A stretch of DNA of 35,613 bases. It comes from Thoreauomyces humboldtii. Lineage: Eukaryota > Chytridiomycota > Chytridiomycetes > Spizellomycetales > Powellomycetaceae. The notes beneath the pieces were generated by a model. It made no database searches, was not told the origin of the DNA, and saw only the letters and a list, made by a program, of their open reading frames with translations. Position numbers and translations under genes: made by a program. Shown here in pieces: positions 1 to 12,666 of the stretch (positions are counted from its first letter, which is position 1; each line of letters begins with the position of its first letter). Location of the stretch: positions 1 to 35,613 of the forward strand of contig JADGJA010000156.1 of assembly GCA_027596035.1 (NCBI GenBank). Direction: 5' to 3'.

Positions 1-351
1 GAAAGGGTGCTCAAACCCCTGCTGGAGGTTACACAGACTTTTTAGACCCACGTCACACTAGTCTCCCCTCCACAATTACCTTCATCCCAGTTGCGATTGT
101 CATGGGATCCCGCACTATTTGCTAATAGACAGTGAAGCTATTGCGCAGTCGTTTGAACCCCGCTAACTTCACTCCTCTATACAGGCACCCTCTACAAGCA
201 CCCCATTATATTTTGCCGACCGGGGTAGCGAACGAGTGCTTTGAAATAGAAAATTTCGTTTTGATTATGTGCAGAAAGTCCCCCCAATGTCGAGTGCAGA
301 ATGGGAAAAAACGCTGGGGCGCGCCGTCGGTAGCGAGCGATTCCTTCTCGA
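1..351. other. Left-edge intergenic sequence
   Basis: This stretch lies downstream of the 3' end of the minus-strand Ca2+/H+ exchanger. A short open frame at 132-395 begins at a GTG and resembles no protein, so I see no gene here. Confidence 0.5.
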
Positions 352-2149
352 TTATTGACCGACAGCAGGGAAGAACCACGCGGCGACTGCGATGATGATG
401 TACAAGGCGAGCAACAGGTTGCCTTCCAAAAAGTTGCTCTTCCCGTCTTGGATGAGGTAGTTTACCAGCCAGATGGCGAGGACCAAGATGATGACCTGGG
501 CAAGGAGGAATGACAATGTAAGCACGAAGAAACGTCCCGGTTTTCTTTGACTCTTGCGCAGGAGAAACTCACCTGGAAACCATCGAACTCCAAACTCATC
601 TCGTCCTTGCCCATGATCCATGCCAGCACGACGGAGAGCGGTATGATGAGCAGAGCGACCTGCAGAGAACTGCCGATGGCCACGCCGATGGCGAGATCCA
701 TCTTGTCCTTGCAAGCGACGGTGACGCTGGTGACGTGTTCCGCGGCGTTTCCCACGATGGGGAGGAGGATGAGTCCGACGAAATACTTGCTGATGCCCGA
801 CGAAGTGGTGACGGCGTCGATGGCCGAGACAAGGAACTCTGCGCAGAAGGCTACGCAGACCGTCGAGGCCAGGAGGAGGAGGATCGCCGAGGTGAGGGTG
901 AGCTCGGGCTGGGGTTCGTCGCCATCCTCGTTTCCGGCAACCTTTTCCGAGGTGGCAGCAGCGTAGGATGGGTTACGATCCGCATCTCCGCCTTCTTCTC
1001 CTCCCTCAGCGGCAGACATGGCGTGGATCTCTTTACGGGTGGGAACCTTCTTGGAAGGCTCGTTGAACAGATGGGCGTGGGTTTTCAGCTGGAAGAGCAG
1101 ATACGTGCCGTACACGGCAAGCATAATCAAGGCGGTGGCGCGGGAGATCTTGACAATATCGTCAAGTTTTGCGGTAGTGGTTATGGCAGGGCTGTTGATG
1201 CTAGCAGTGGGGTTGGCCACGGTGGCCTCGGTGGATGCCGCGAACGTAGCGAACGCGGTTGGAATCACCAGAGCGGCCAGCGCGAGGGCGAGCAAGGACG
1301 AAGCCGTCTGGGCCACCGTCGTGTTGAAGTACTGCTCGTAACGGTTGAGACCGCCTCCTACGAACGACATGCCGAGAACGAGCAGCAAGTTGGAAAGAAT
1401 GGATCCCACGAGGGACGTTTGCACAATGATGACCTCATTCTTCGTCAAGGCGATGATGGCAACGATAAGTTCGACGGCGTTTCTGACGAACACACGAACA
1501 ATTCAGGATACTTCGGGGTGACGACACCTCAGGAAGGGAATGCAAACTCACCCAAAGGAGGCGTTCAACAGGCCGCCAATCGTCTCTCCGGTCCTCATAG
1601 CAATCTCCTCGGTCGCATAGCTCAGAGAGCCTGCCAGGGGAATGATGGCGATGAAGTTTGCCACAAAGACGACGGTGGGACTGACGCTGGTAAAGTGCAA
1701 CGCGATGCCGATCGGCACGAAGACGAGCAAGATGTTCACATATGACGAGAAGACGGCTGCGCGGAGCTGGCCCCACAGGCTCGGGTCGAGTTGATGTTGA
1801 GAGGATTTCCCTCCCACCGACCCTTCTCCAGCGTCACCATCGTGCTGGCTAGCCGCATCGTTTCCGTTCGCGTTGGCCGCTTGGATGGGATCGAGACTCT
1901 CGTGCGGCGTGGAGTTGCTGCTCTGCATCTGCTGGGGTATGGAGGATTGCGACTCGACATCCGTGACTCTTCGCCGCGTTGGAGACGAGCGGGAAAACGG
2001 CGAGTTCTTGACCGAGCGGGCCTCCTGCTTTGCCCAGGATTGTATTTTGTCTGCAGGAAATGCGGGGAAATGGTGAGCATAGGAAATGGAATTCGACCGG
2101 GGAAGGGCGGAGTTCCTCGGACCACGGCTGACGCAAAAGACTCACGCAT
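352..2149 (-). CDS. VCX1: Vacuolar Ca2+/H+ exchanger (CaCA superfamily, CAX/Vcx1 type)
   Basis: The product is predicted to use the vacuolar proton gradient to load Ca2+ into the vacuole. Exons read 2149-2146, 2050-1552, 1482-573 and 495-352, with GT-AG introns and continuous phase, giving 518 residues. Both CaCA signature repeats are visible: GNAVELIVAIIALTKNEV is rebuilt exactly across the 1483-1551 intron, and the second repeat begins GNAAEHVTSVTVACK. The last exon carries the family-typical VNYLIQDGKSNFLEG stretch and a final membrane helix. Between the halves lies a hydrophilic loop rich in E, G and D. The N-terminal tail is cytosolic-like, with many S, Q and R. The start is uncertain: I chose an ATG whose coding exon is only 4 nt (ATGC|GTGAGT) because the joined frame runs into a plausible tail; the ATG at 1928 is the alternative. 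The family call is firm, while transport specificity is inferred from homology. Confidence 0.93.
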
Positions 2150-3178
2150 GATCTGTATGATGGATCCTTTGACTCGGGGGTGTCGAGAAGGCGAAAGGAT
2201 CTGGGAGCGACGTCCGTGTGCGTACTAGGAGCGGTGGGCAGAGGAGAAGGTTTGGGTTTTGAGGTTTATGTGCGTGTGCACTTTATTCCCCACAGCCAAA
2301 TGTCGGGAGGGGAAAACGGCGGGCGAGGGCACTGGGCAGCGCCAGGCAGGAAGGAGCCAAGAAGGTTTTTGAGGTCGCACGAGGGTCCTTCCCTTCTGAC
2401 TTTCTGAGCAAAAAGATGTGGTAAACCGGTGAGGTCATCGTCCCGGAGCTAAAAACTGTCAAAGGAACCGAGGACCGAACATCTGGTACCAGTAGAGGGC
2501 ACAGCCTCATCGTCAGAGAACTTAACATCACTACATCAGTACTCTCACAGCCAAAGGCCTACAAGCAACTTGGCATATGAACCAAGGTTCGTAGCTCACC
2601 GCCCGGATCCAGTCCCTCACCATGAGCAAGCGGTGCAGTATCTCGCGGGAATGATCTACTGTAAACGTCACTTTTCCCGTGCACCAAGTTGAAACGACAA
2701 AGCTATCGAAAACGTCGCAGCGGCGGTTTACTCCAGTGAGACACATGGGATTTAATGACAAGGGGGACCCTGAAGGGGGAGAACATGATGCACCACGCAT
2801 GCGTCCAGATCGAAGACAGTGCTCGGTAATCGGTGAACCCTTGGAGGGGCCCGATACTGCTTGCTTGAAACAGCAACAGCTTCGAGGGTTCCCAGTTCAC
2901 CTTCTGCTCGAGTACCGTTCACTTTTCCTGCTCAAGCTCCCCTCTATGCTTGGATCTTGTGCGTGTATGTACAGGGTTGTATTTGTAAAAATGAAAGGGG
3001 GAGGATTTATATACAGATGGTGGGAGTGTATGGAATAACGCCAGAGGTGTCAACGCGGGGTGAGCAAGGGTTTTAAACAGGTGGTCACAGACGGGAAAGG
3101 AAGAAGGCAGCAAAAGAAGGTAAAGTTAAACAGCAAGGAAACGACCTTCGATACAAAAAGAAACACAAGATCCAGTCA
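2150..3178. other. Intergenic, exchanger 5' side to PH-gene 3' side
   Basis: About 1 kb separates two minus-strand genes. It should contain the exchanger promoter and the 3' UTR of the PH-domain gene. Open frames here are short, lack splice-linked partners and show no recognisable protein. Confidence 0.5.
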
Positions 3179-4557
3179 TCACATGAAGGCGCCAGCGGGG
3201 CTCGACATCATAATGGCATGCGCGGCCTGGACGGTCACTTTCTTGGTCGGGCTCTTGACAGAGTTGCCAGGAGAGGGAATCGGTGACGACGACGTCGCAG
3301 CTGGTCGCGGAAGTTGCGACTGTCTCAGCTTTCGAGCCCGGTTGACGGTGACGGCGTCGGCGATGCAAGCCCGGATGGCGTGGAGCCAGTCCATCATGTC
3401 GTCCTTTCCCTCGCACTTGATGATCCAGGTCTTGCAAGCCTTCTCAGCGACGCTTTCGGTCGTCTCGTCGGACGTGACGCTCTCGTCGTCCTCGTCTCCT
3501 GCCTGAGCACCGGCCAGGACGTCGGCGCTTCCGGAGATCTCGAGGACCCAGAGACCGTTCTCGGAAACGCGGACGGACGATTCCAGCGTGAGCTTGAGGA
3601 GGCTTGTGAGGTCCTTTTGAAGAGACTTGTGCGTTCGGAAGAGGAAGAGGGTTCCGCGATCGAGCACCAGGTACCGCTTCTTCCAACTGGCGGCGAACAT
3701 GGTCGCTGAGTGCTTTTGGATGTACCCGGCGCGGGTCGTGGCCGTGGTGCTGGACGCCGATGCCGTGACCGACGGTGGGAAGGATGACCCTGGGAAAGGA
3801 AACGAGGAACCTTCCGCTCCACGCGCTACAGACTGCGACGATCCGGGTGGAGAGGCGGACGAGATGGATCGTGGGAGAGGGGCGGTGAGCGGAGGCATGT
3901 TCGAGCTGTTCTGTCGGGAATACTGGTCGGGCATGGTCGGTATGTAGAGATTTGGTGGAACGGCGCGTTGTGGCGTGGTGCTCATCGAGCTTCGCGCTGA
4001 GGAAGAGGGAGTCGGGTATGCGCGCATCGTCTGGGCCACCCCCGACTCTCCAAGGCTCGTGTCGAGCTGTCGCAACAGGTTGTCCACAGTAGCGGAGAGA
4101 ACCGAAGGCCGACGCCCTGCACGGTTGTAAGCAGCGGGAGGTCCGGACGCGGGAGGGGAACCGTACCACTCTGTAAGAAGGGCCGAGTCAGAAACCCGAC
4201 ACGGAACGATCAGGCAACGGCAGCTGGTTCGCGCTTACCATCCTCGTCCATATCAGAGTCGTGCCCTGGAAAGTTCTCGTCGCTCAGTGACGACAGAGTC
4301 GAGTGATTGGAGCGCGTGGACCCTAACGAGGAGTAAGTGCTGGCAGGAGGGGACATGGATCCGATCGAGTTGGCGAATCCTGAGTCACGCAGACGAGGAG
4401 CGTTACTACCAGTGTAGTGAGATTTTGATGGGGCAACGCTAGTCATGTCGTTGGCTTTGGTGGAGAGTTCGTTTCCGTTCTGGAAGTCAGAGCCGTGAGA
4501 TAGAGAGCGAAGAAGGCGAGCGTAGTCCGAGAGTCCTTGATGGGATTGATCTTGCAT
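3179..4557 (-). CDS. PH-domain protein with Ser-rich N-terminal half
   Basis: There are two exons, 4557-4239 and 4170-3179. The intron at 4171-4238 has donor GTAAGC and acceptor TTACAG, and the product is 436 residues. The first half is low-complexity (S, T, P, N) and probably disordered. A pleckstrin-homology domain occupies roughly residues 250-395. It starts at AGYIQKHSATMFAASWKKRY, continues with YLVLDRGTLFLF, and ends in the amphipathic helix WIIKCEGKDDMMDWLHAIR with the conserved tryptophan. Just before the last strand there is an acidic insertion (GDEDDESVTSDETTES) that should sit in a surface loop. PH domains usually bind phosphoinositides or protein partners at membranes; the ligand cannot be told from this sequence. 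The start is the first ATG of the open frame (MQDQSHQGL). No other domain is visible, so the pathway is unknown. Confidence 0.8.
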
Positions 4558-4722
4558 GAGGCAGCGAGGGATGGGAGCGGAGGGGAGGGTGAGATAAAAG
4601 AAGAGAGAACGGGGCTTGCACGGAGTGGACCGGGGACGGGTGAAGGAGGGAAAGAGAAAGATGGTGCAACAAGCGTGTGAACGATGGGGGAAAGTAGCGA
4701 ACAAGGCTCAGTGCAGTAGAGT

Positions 4723-4755
4723 GGAGGAGGAGGAGGAGGAGTAGGAGGAGGAGCA
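4723..4755. repeat. GGA trinucleotide tract
   Basis: Six GGA/GAG units are followed by a TAG interruption and three more units. The tract lies upstream of the PH-domain gene, probably in its leader or promoter. It is a purine/pyrimidine-skewed microsatellite and is expected to be length-variable. Confidence 0.8.
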
Positions 4756-4867
4756 GACCAAGGATACACAAGAACCGAAAAGGGAAGAGGCACGAGCCAG
4801 TGGGGGAAAGAGACGCCTGATGTGATGAGCCTTGGGACTTGGACGCGGGATCTTTCCGTCAGATTGC

Positions 4868-4883
4868 GAGAGAGAGAGAGAGA
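4868..4883. repeat. GA dinucleotide microsatellite
   Basis: About eight uninterrupted GA units lie upstream of the PH-domain gene. Confidence 0.75.
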
Positions 4884-5965
4884 AAGGCCGAGGGGAATTT
4901 GTGAGACGTGAGTCGTGCGTCTTACCGAGGGACGAAAAGAGCAAACCGTGTGGCGCCGGCTGACCGCCGCCTCTCCCCCCAACGGCTCAGGAGGCGAGAT
5001 GCCGGGTTTTGTTACTCGACAGCAGGTCGGGACAGGGGGGTTCGAGTCGTGCGTTCATGCAGGAAAAAAAGACATTAGGTACATGTCTGACATAAAACCA
5101 TGGTCGATCCTATCGCAGCAAGCGCACTGCATACCTTCTCTTCCTTATGCTCTGCTGTGTGATCATCCAATATCGAGAGCATCTGCTCGTATGTACCAGT
5201 CAGTCGCTTGCAGTCTCCAACCATTGGTGAGCTACTTGTCAAGGAGAAAACCACAATGGAAATCCGTACGTGTTTACAGAACGATCGGTACGCCAGAAGG
5301 TAGGCTACCGGTACGGGGTGATGCTGCTACCAAAGAGACCACGATCGTGTGCCTGCGCGGCAAAAGCATCGACACACATGCGGTCCAGGCCCGAAGTCGG
5401 GTTTTGACAGATGTTCCCGATCCTGTCCAAGTGTGCCAAGCTTTCGTAGACCAGTTTGCAACGGCACGCATGCGCATCTTTGAACGGCGCTGCTGTCTTG
5501 GGGATCTCTGCGTTAGCAAGCACTGTGCATGTATGGCGCCAAGATTCAATCCGACGGTCCCTCACATGTGATCCTCGTCGAGTAGGTAGGGAATGCGCTC
5601 GATGTCAGCAAGGTCTGATCGAACCCAGGGTCACGACCGAAGATCCGTCGTTTGACGGAGATGGAGACCTTCGGTGGATCACAAGGAAACTGCAGAGTTT
5701 ACCAGAAGGGGGTCATCAACATGTCCATCTCTCGATGAGTGGCTGACCGTGCACCTGTCCGACGAGCACAAGCGCATGTACACGCTTGACGGTGGAGACA
5801 AGCTCTCCGTATCCGCGACTTTGAAAACACAGGTTCGGAGGACTCTCGCAACGATGTCGCAACGACAGGGAAAGGAGTCATCACATTGATAAGAGGACTT
5901 GAAGTCCATTTTATTCAAACCAAACGATCCCACGAAAGCATGGCATAGAAGGAGGGGACAGGGTT

Positions 5966-7702
<1,737 letters not shown>

Positions 7703-8180
7703 GATTATCAGGTATTGATGTGTTTTCGATCCAAAGGCAGATATGGGTCAGGTCAAGCGATGGTCAAGAGAAGTCAAGAGCGTGGGGCTGCGTGGGGGGA
7801 GCGTTGGGAACGCGTTGAAAAAAGGTCAGGTCAGCAGAAGCAGAGCAAGAGAGAGATGCGAGCGCAGCCGGGAGGCGCAGCAATTCATCCATTCTCTCAC
7901 TCCCATTGGCTGTCAAGATGGTACCTTCGAAGACGGGACGATGACCGGAACTGTCGAGCGGCATGTTCTCTGTGCGACGGCTTGCCGCCCAGTCTTTGTT
8001 GCACTGTTGCACACGGGTTGTGCGACCAACGACCGGTTCCCTCGCCCCATGTGAGAAGCAGCAGGCTTCTGCCCTTCGTGAGAGCGCTCTCACCTCACCC
8101 CGCAATTCCTCACGGCTTTCCAGGAACCTCTAGTCTGCTCGCAACGGACCCCGTAACCACACCCAACAACCTCTCACAGT
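7703..8180. promoter_or_regulatory. Divergent intergenic region between beta-tubulin and hydrolase
   Basis: The 478 nt between two divergent start codons must hold both promoters and leaders. One CCAAT pentamer is visible on the minus strand at 7905-7909. No clear TATA box or other operator was identified. Confidence 0.4.
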
Positions 8181-9192
8181 ATGGTCACCGCAACCGAAGA
8201 GTGGATCTCCCATGCTGAAGGCGCAGAGGTCTACCACAAGCAGTGGGAACCGACAGCCCCAGCACCGGTCCGAGCAACGGTCGTCTTCTGCCACGGTGAG
8301 TGTGCTTCTGCACCCTTCGTTCGCATCTGGCTGTGCTCCTTCTTATCCTGATCCACTACCTGTCAGGTATCGGAGAGCATGTCAACCGCTACGATCATGT
8401 CTTCAACGCCTTCGCGGACGCCGGCATCAAGGTCAGGGCCTTCGACCAGCGCGGCTTTGGCCAGACGGTCCGCAAGAACGGCATCCTCGGTCACAACGAA
8501 GGATACGCGACGGTCCTCTCGGACGTTGATTTATGCGCAGACAAGGTCAAGGTGCCAGGCGTACCCCACTTTGTGATGGGACACTCGATGGGCGGCGGAG
8601 TCGCCCTTGCCTACACCTTGCGGAACCAGGCGAGAGGGGACATCAAGGGCGTCATTGCTTCCGCTCCTTTGATCGCTCTGGGCTCCAAGACATCCGTGAC
8701 ACTTCCAGAGTACTACGCCATCAGGGCCATCGCGTCCGTGTTCTCCACCTTCTCCCTCAACAAGCCCGTGGACACCACCAACCTTTCCCGGGATCCTTCC
8801 GTCGGAGAGGTCTACACCGCGGACCCTCTCGTCCACGGAATCACCAGCATGGGAACCGCTCGCGACATCGTCCTCAACGGCGAGTCGCTCACCAAGCTTG
8901 CCTCGGAATTCACCCTTCCGATGCTGGTCACCAGCGGAACCAACGACACCATCGTTTCGCCGAAGGCAACCGAAGTCTTCTTCGAGAAGGTTGGGAGCGA
9001 AGACAAGACATTCAGGTCGTATGACGATCTGTGTCACGAGCGTGAGTTTCAAGTCTGCTGCGTATTGGGTCGTTCGCAAAACGCACGCTTCGTTGCTGAT
9101 CGGCGGCCATCTTGGTCATTGTAGTCCACAACGAGCCGGAAAAGGAAGACATCATCAAGCTCTACATCTCGTGGATCCTTTCCCATCTCTGA
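8181..9192 (+). CDS. YJU3: Alpha/beta hydrolase, monoglyceride-lipase type
   Basis: The product is predicted to be a serine hydrolase cleaving monoacylglycerols, by similarity to Yju3 and mammalian MGL. Exons are 8181-8295, 8367-9041 and 9125-9192, giving 285 residues. The MGL-type oxyanion motif HGIGEHVNRY is restored across the first intron (G|GT). The nucleophile elbow GHSMGG places the catalytic serine at residue 112. The acid is probably Asp232 in GTNDTIV, and the histidine is His262 in LCHELHNE, the last motif being completed by splicing into exon 3 (C|TC). All three catalytic residues are present, so the enzyme looks active. There is no signal peptide or transmembrane helix. The 3' end converges on a sphingomyelinase-like gene 243 nt away. 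The fold and triad are firm; substrate preference is inferred. Confidence 0.9.
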
Positions 9193-9435
9193 GCAGCGTT
9201 ACGAGCTCCTCTCTTCTTGCATTCGAAGTCTACTTTACGGAGTCTTACCGCCGGACGGGGAGACCATTTTATCATAATCATCAATCATATCTCTGCATTG
9301 AGCCTGAACGTTACGATGTCTTCGCCAATGCTTTCCCGACATACGACGGTAATCCTCTGCTCAGTTGGATTATCATTGCGGCTTCATAGTCCGACATGAC
9401 GTCCGGCAGAATCAGACGTTGGATGGGTACGCTTC

Positions 9436-10490
9436 TCAAGCATTGACGACCTCGAGGACGCAGCTGACACCCATGTGATCCGATATGTTGGTGTAAGGCA
9501 ATCCCTCCGCAGCATCCACCTTGAACTCCTCCCTCTTCAACTCCCTGACCACGACCTTCTCCTCGGAAGGCGTCGGCGGGGGGTCGTCCACGATCCTCAT
9601 GACGTAGTCGATGCTGCTTTCGCTGGCTTTGACGGTCCCCTCGAACAGCGTGCCGGTCGTGATGGGATGCTCCCCGCACGTCTCGTACAGGAGATCTCGG
9701 ATCCTTCGACCGGGGCACGGAAGGGCTTCCATCATCCGAACGTATTCGTCACCGTGGAGCGTTCCGACGACCGCGTCGTGCGAGGGACGACCGTTCACGT
9801 TCAGGTCTCCGCAGAGGAGGACGATGTCGTCGGGACTGGGTGGGTGGGTGGAGAGCGTGGTGGAGATGAAGGTCGACGTGGCGCGGATCTGGGCGAGACG
9901 GACGGTCAGGGACGGGGACTCGGGTGGTTGAGGACCGTACGAAGCTTGGAGATGCGTGGTGAACAGGTGAAGTGTGGATGATGGAGACAGCTGGATCTTG
10001 GCGTAGATGACTCCCTTTGCTGCCAGCCTATACCGTAAGTCAGTTGCGGGGTGACCCCCATGAATCACTTCGCGGAATCAAGGAAGCCTCCATACCAGTC
10101 GGAATGGACACCCCTCGGAAACACGATCTTTGCCTCTGCGACCACTTCCTTCCTGCTTAGTATCAACAACCCGCCGTCCACTCTTGCCTTGAACCATCCT
10201 CCTTCGGGACTCGCCACCGAGCTGACGAAACCCATCTGCTTGGCCCTCTCCACGATCTGCTTCCGTCGGTCTGTAGCAAAGCTGAAGCATTCCTGCAGAC
10301 ACACTACGTCGTAGTTCGGGAGGACGTGGGTGAGGAACCGCTCGAGACGAGATTCCTTGTGGTCCGAAGCGTGGGAGTGGACCAAAGGTGGACGGAGGAA
10401 GAGATTGAGCGTGAGGAGACGAACGCGAGGTGAAGCAAGTGGAGCTGACGCCTCCGCCGTGGACGGTGCGATGGGCGCTTCTTGGGCCAT
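9436..10490 (-). CDS. Endonuclease/exonuclease/phosphatase-fold phosphodiesterase, neutral-sphingomyelinase-like
   Basis: Two exons, 10490-10096 and 10027-9436, join at W|LAAKGV to give 328 residues. EEP (DNase I-like) active-site motifs appear in order: TLNLFLRP (Asn), VVCLQECF (metal-binding Glu), DGGLLILSR, THLQASYG (His), GDLNVNG (Asp/Asn pair) and the terminal SDHMG (Asp-His). Their spacing suits neutral sphingomyelinases and inositol-phosphosphingolipid phospholipase C, so the likely reaction is Mg2+-dependent hydrolysis of a sphingolipid headgroup phosphodiester. Yeast Isc1 has C-terminal membrane helices that this protein lacks, so it may be soluble or act on another substrate. I chose the ATG at 10490 because it lies just ahead of the first motif. 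The same frame stays open far upstream, to about 10976, with other in-frame ATGs, so a longer N-terminus cannot be excluded. The catalytic fold is secure and the substrate is inferred. Confidence 0.82.
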
Positions 10491-11202
10491 GTGGGCTATG
10501 GAGTATCTGGCTGTTGGCTGGCTATAGTACTTTGGTTTCGCGAGCGAACGTGAGACGACGAGGTTCGGCGACCGTGGTGAAGGAGACACGGCACACGACG
10601 CGTCGGAACCTGGCGTCAAACGCATTCGGGTTTTGGCTGCGCAGTAAACTGTGCCTTCTTCCCACCGGTAACGCCGGTCCCGGCATTCACACATTTTACG
10701 CGACATAACAGTCTCGGCGGCAAACGGATCAATGTATATACTTGTGGTCGGCAACAAGAGGAGCGCAAGGGTCTTCACCGGCCTGCAGTTCATCGTGAGC
10801 ACGAGCCCGGCTTGTAACCACCGTAGCGGCCTTTGAAGGACGTCGGGCTTGTATTCCGATATAGCAGTAAACCCTTCGGTAAGCACGTTGCTAGAAGTAT
10901 CAAGAAGTTCCATCATGAATAAGGATCCAGCAAAGGGTGCGACGCGAGTCACGAAGAAAGATGCTTGATCCTTCACGAGATTTCTCTGGGCTCACGGCAG
11001 GTAGTGGCAGACTGGAAACGGATAGCTTATCAGCGCTGTCCTTGTAAACCAGTACTCGTCGGCTGGACCGGAAGCCGACCAGCATGTGGTCGGCCAAACC
11101 TCACAGCGCTTACACTGATTTCGGATCATCGATGGACCTTTTCAGGAAGTTAGCATGCTGGCAACCGCTGTCGGACTCTGCGGGCCAACACCAAACCTTC
11201 CT
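10491..11202. other. Intergenic, upstream of sphingomyelinase-like gene
   Basis: This stretch contains the promoter side of the phosphodiesterase gene. The minus-strand frame of that gene is open here up to about 10976, with hydrophobic patches (LKTLALLLLPTTS-like) that may be chance. A perfect 8-bp inverted repeat with a 5-nt loop lies at 11074-11094. I see no RNA gene. Confidence 0.4.
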
Positions 11203-11524
11203 TCATTCTCCTGCGATTTGATGCGGTCGCAGAAGGAGGACGGCGAGGAACTCAAATGTCCAGGAAAGTCCAAACGAAAGGCTGACGAGAAGTGGCGGAA
11301 AGGCGGTCCAAATGTCATAATCCCACGATGATTTGCTCCCTGCAGGAATAGTCAAGCTCGGGGAAGGAGCCATCACCCCAGTTGACGGAAAGATCCATGA
11401 CGTGAAGACCTTCCGGCAGATAGACTAGTCGTCTTTCAGCAGGACCGGAGGCAACACCCGCTTGGTCGTACTTCCCATCAGACCTGGCGAACACCTCCGA
11501 CGATTGTATAAGTTCGAACCACAA
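11203..11524 (-). other. Possible two-part ORF ending in a membrane helix
   Basis: An upstream minus-strand frame is open at 11524-11315. It lacks a clear ATG at its beginning and contains segments such as VYLPEGLHVMDLSVNWG. Overlapping its end, in another frame, is a segment reading DYDIWTAFPPLLVSLSFG followed by LSWTFEFLAVLLLRPHQ, with a stop at 11205-11203. The second segment looks like a C-terminal membrane anchor. CTGCAG at 11345-11340 could be a splice acceptor joining the two frames with compatible phase (G|GG), using a GT donor at GAAG|GTCTTC or at TGGG|GTGATG. The second choice would make a 37-nt intron, shorter than the other introns here. No family is recognised, and it could be noncoding sequence or a remnant. 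Confidence 0.25.
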
Positions 11525-11603
11525 GAGAGTTGTTATCCGAACCGGAAAAAAACAGACACGACTATGTATATACTGCTGAAACCCCAGCTCGCGCCTAGAT
11601 ATC

Positions 11604-12666
11604 TCAAAAGAACAGAACTCCGATGAAGAAAGCTACGGCCGTCAGCAGGCCCACGATCTGCAGGGACAGCCTGTCGTCCGCCACGTGGGAAAGGACAGAG
11701 GACCCGCCGTTCGAGTGACCCTTTTCGACCGCGTTTCCAGACTGCTGCGTGGACTGCCTTTGTCGAAGCGCTCCCAGACGTTCGATCTCCTCCTTGTATC
11801 CCTCGCAGGCCTGCTGGAGGGTCTTGACCTTTTCTTTGGCGATCTGAAGCTCCGCCGACAGGACGGACAAGTTAGGCACCGGTGCAGCGACGGCGGGGGG
11901 ATGTGGTTGGACGGAAGATGGAGCGTTGGCGACGGTTGTTGGAGTGGGGTTTGCGGATGAACCACTCCTGGGGCGAGTCGTTTCGGGTGCGGCATTGGCC
12001 TTACTTCCACCGACATCGCCGCGATCGTAAGCTGGCAGCGGGAGGACAGAGTTCCTGGGTGAGGGTCCAACGTCGGCGTCGGTGAACTCCTGTTTCAGAT
12101 CCGCGTTGCTCCTGTGAGCGCTCGACAACCTCCTCGCCGCGTCACTGTCCGCCGCCGTCGCACCCTCGGCTACGAACACGCAGCGAAGTTTCTTCTCCCC
12201 AAGGATCTGACTGGCTGCGTCGGGGCTCGCTTTCTTGAGTGTCTCTGCTTGGAGCCACAGGTCCGAGAGTCGGGCGGTGAGGTCATCGCCCTCGAGCGTC
12301 ATGACGTCCGAGGGAACCTTGATGCCCTGGACCAGGAACTTGTCGCGAGATTTGAGAGGAGGTTCATCTTTGGTCGCCTGAAGGAGGACCTGGACTTCGG
12401 CTCGCTCGCCGGCTGCCACGCGGCCAGAGTTTGGACGGACGCAATATTGCCGAGGAGCTGGTGTGACAGGACAGGGAGGTCAACTCCGAAGGCTTCGAAA
12501 AGCAGCATGGAAAAAGACTGAAAAACTCACCAGTTGTCTTGATTTTGAAAGCGATTGGAGAAGAAGGGTGACCGTTGGTGATGGTAAGAGTACGTCGCAC
12601 CGTCTGGCTGAATGGCGGGCTGAACGAAAGCTCCCTCTCCGGAGTGACGACCAGGTATGAATCCAT
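11604..12666 (-). CDS. SCS2: VAP/Scs2-type ER membrane protein (MSP domain)
   Basis: VAP proteins sit in the ER membrane and recruit proteins bearing FFAT motifs to ER contact sites with the plasma membrane and other organelles. Exons 12666-12531 and 12457-11604 join at KTT|A to give 329 residues. The MSP domain fills roughly residues 1-125. It starts MDSYLVVTPERELSF, has the diagnostic block KTTAPRQYCVRPNSGRV created by splicing, and continues with RDKFLVQGIKVP. A Pro/Ser-rich linker follows. A coiled coil comes next (LSAELQIAKEKVKTLQQACE and following). The C-terminus is a single tail-anchor helix (LQIVGLLTAVAFFIGVLFF) ending at the stop. This is the textbook VAP order. An in-frame TTG lies six codons upstream, but the ATG matches the family start. 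The gene is head-to-head with a PIG-Y-like gene, 359 nt away. Confidence 0.93.

Larger units (their letters stand above)
4558..5965. other. Intergenic, PH-gene promoter side to tubulin 3' side
   Basis: About 1.4 kb separates two minus-strand genes. The part next to the PH gene is pyrimidine-rich on the coding strand and contains a GGA-triplet tract and a GA tract. A plus-strand frame at 4915-5571 is open for 218 codons but shows no domain or membrane segment, so I do not call it a gene. Confidence 0.5.

Noticed and set aside
735..1745. Long plus-strand frame opposite the exchanger
   Set aside because: It is antisense to a clear CaCA gene; openness follows from the codon bias of the real strand.
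4915..5571. Plus-strand open frame of 218 codons upstream of the PH gene
   Set aside because: No domain, no helix, composition unlike neighbouring proteins, and it overlaps the likely leader of the minus-strand PH gene.
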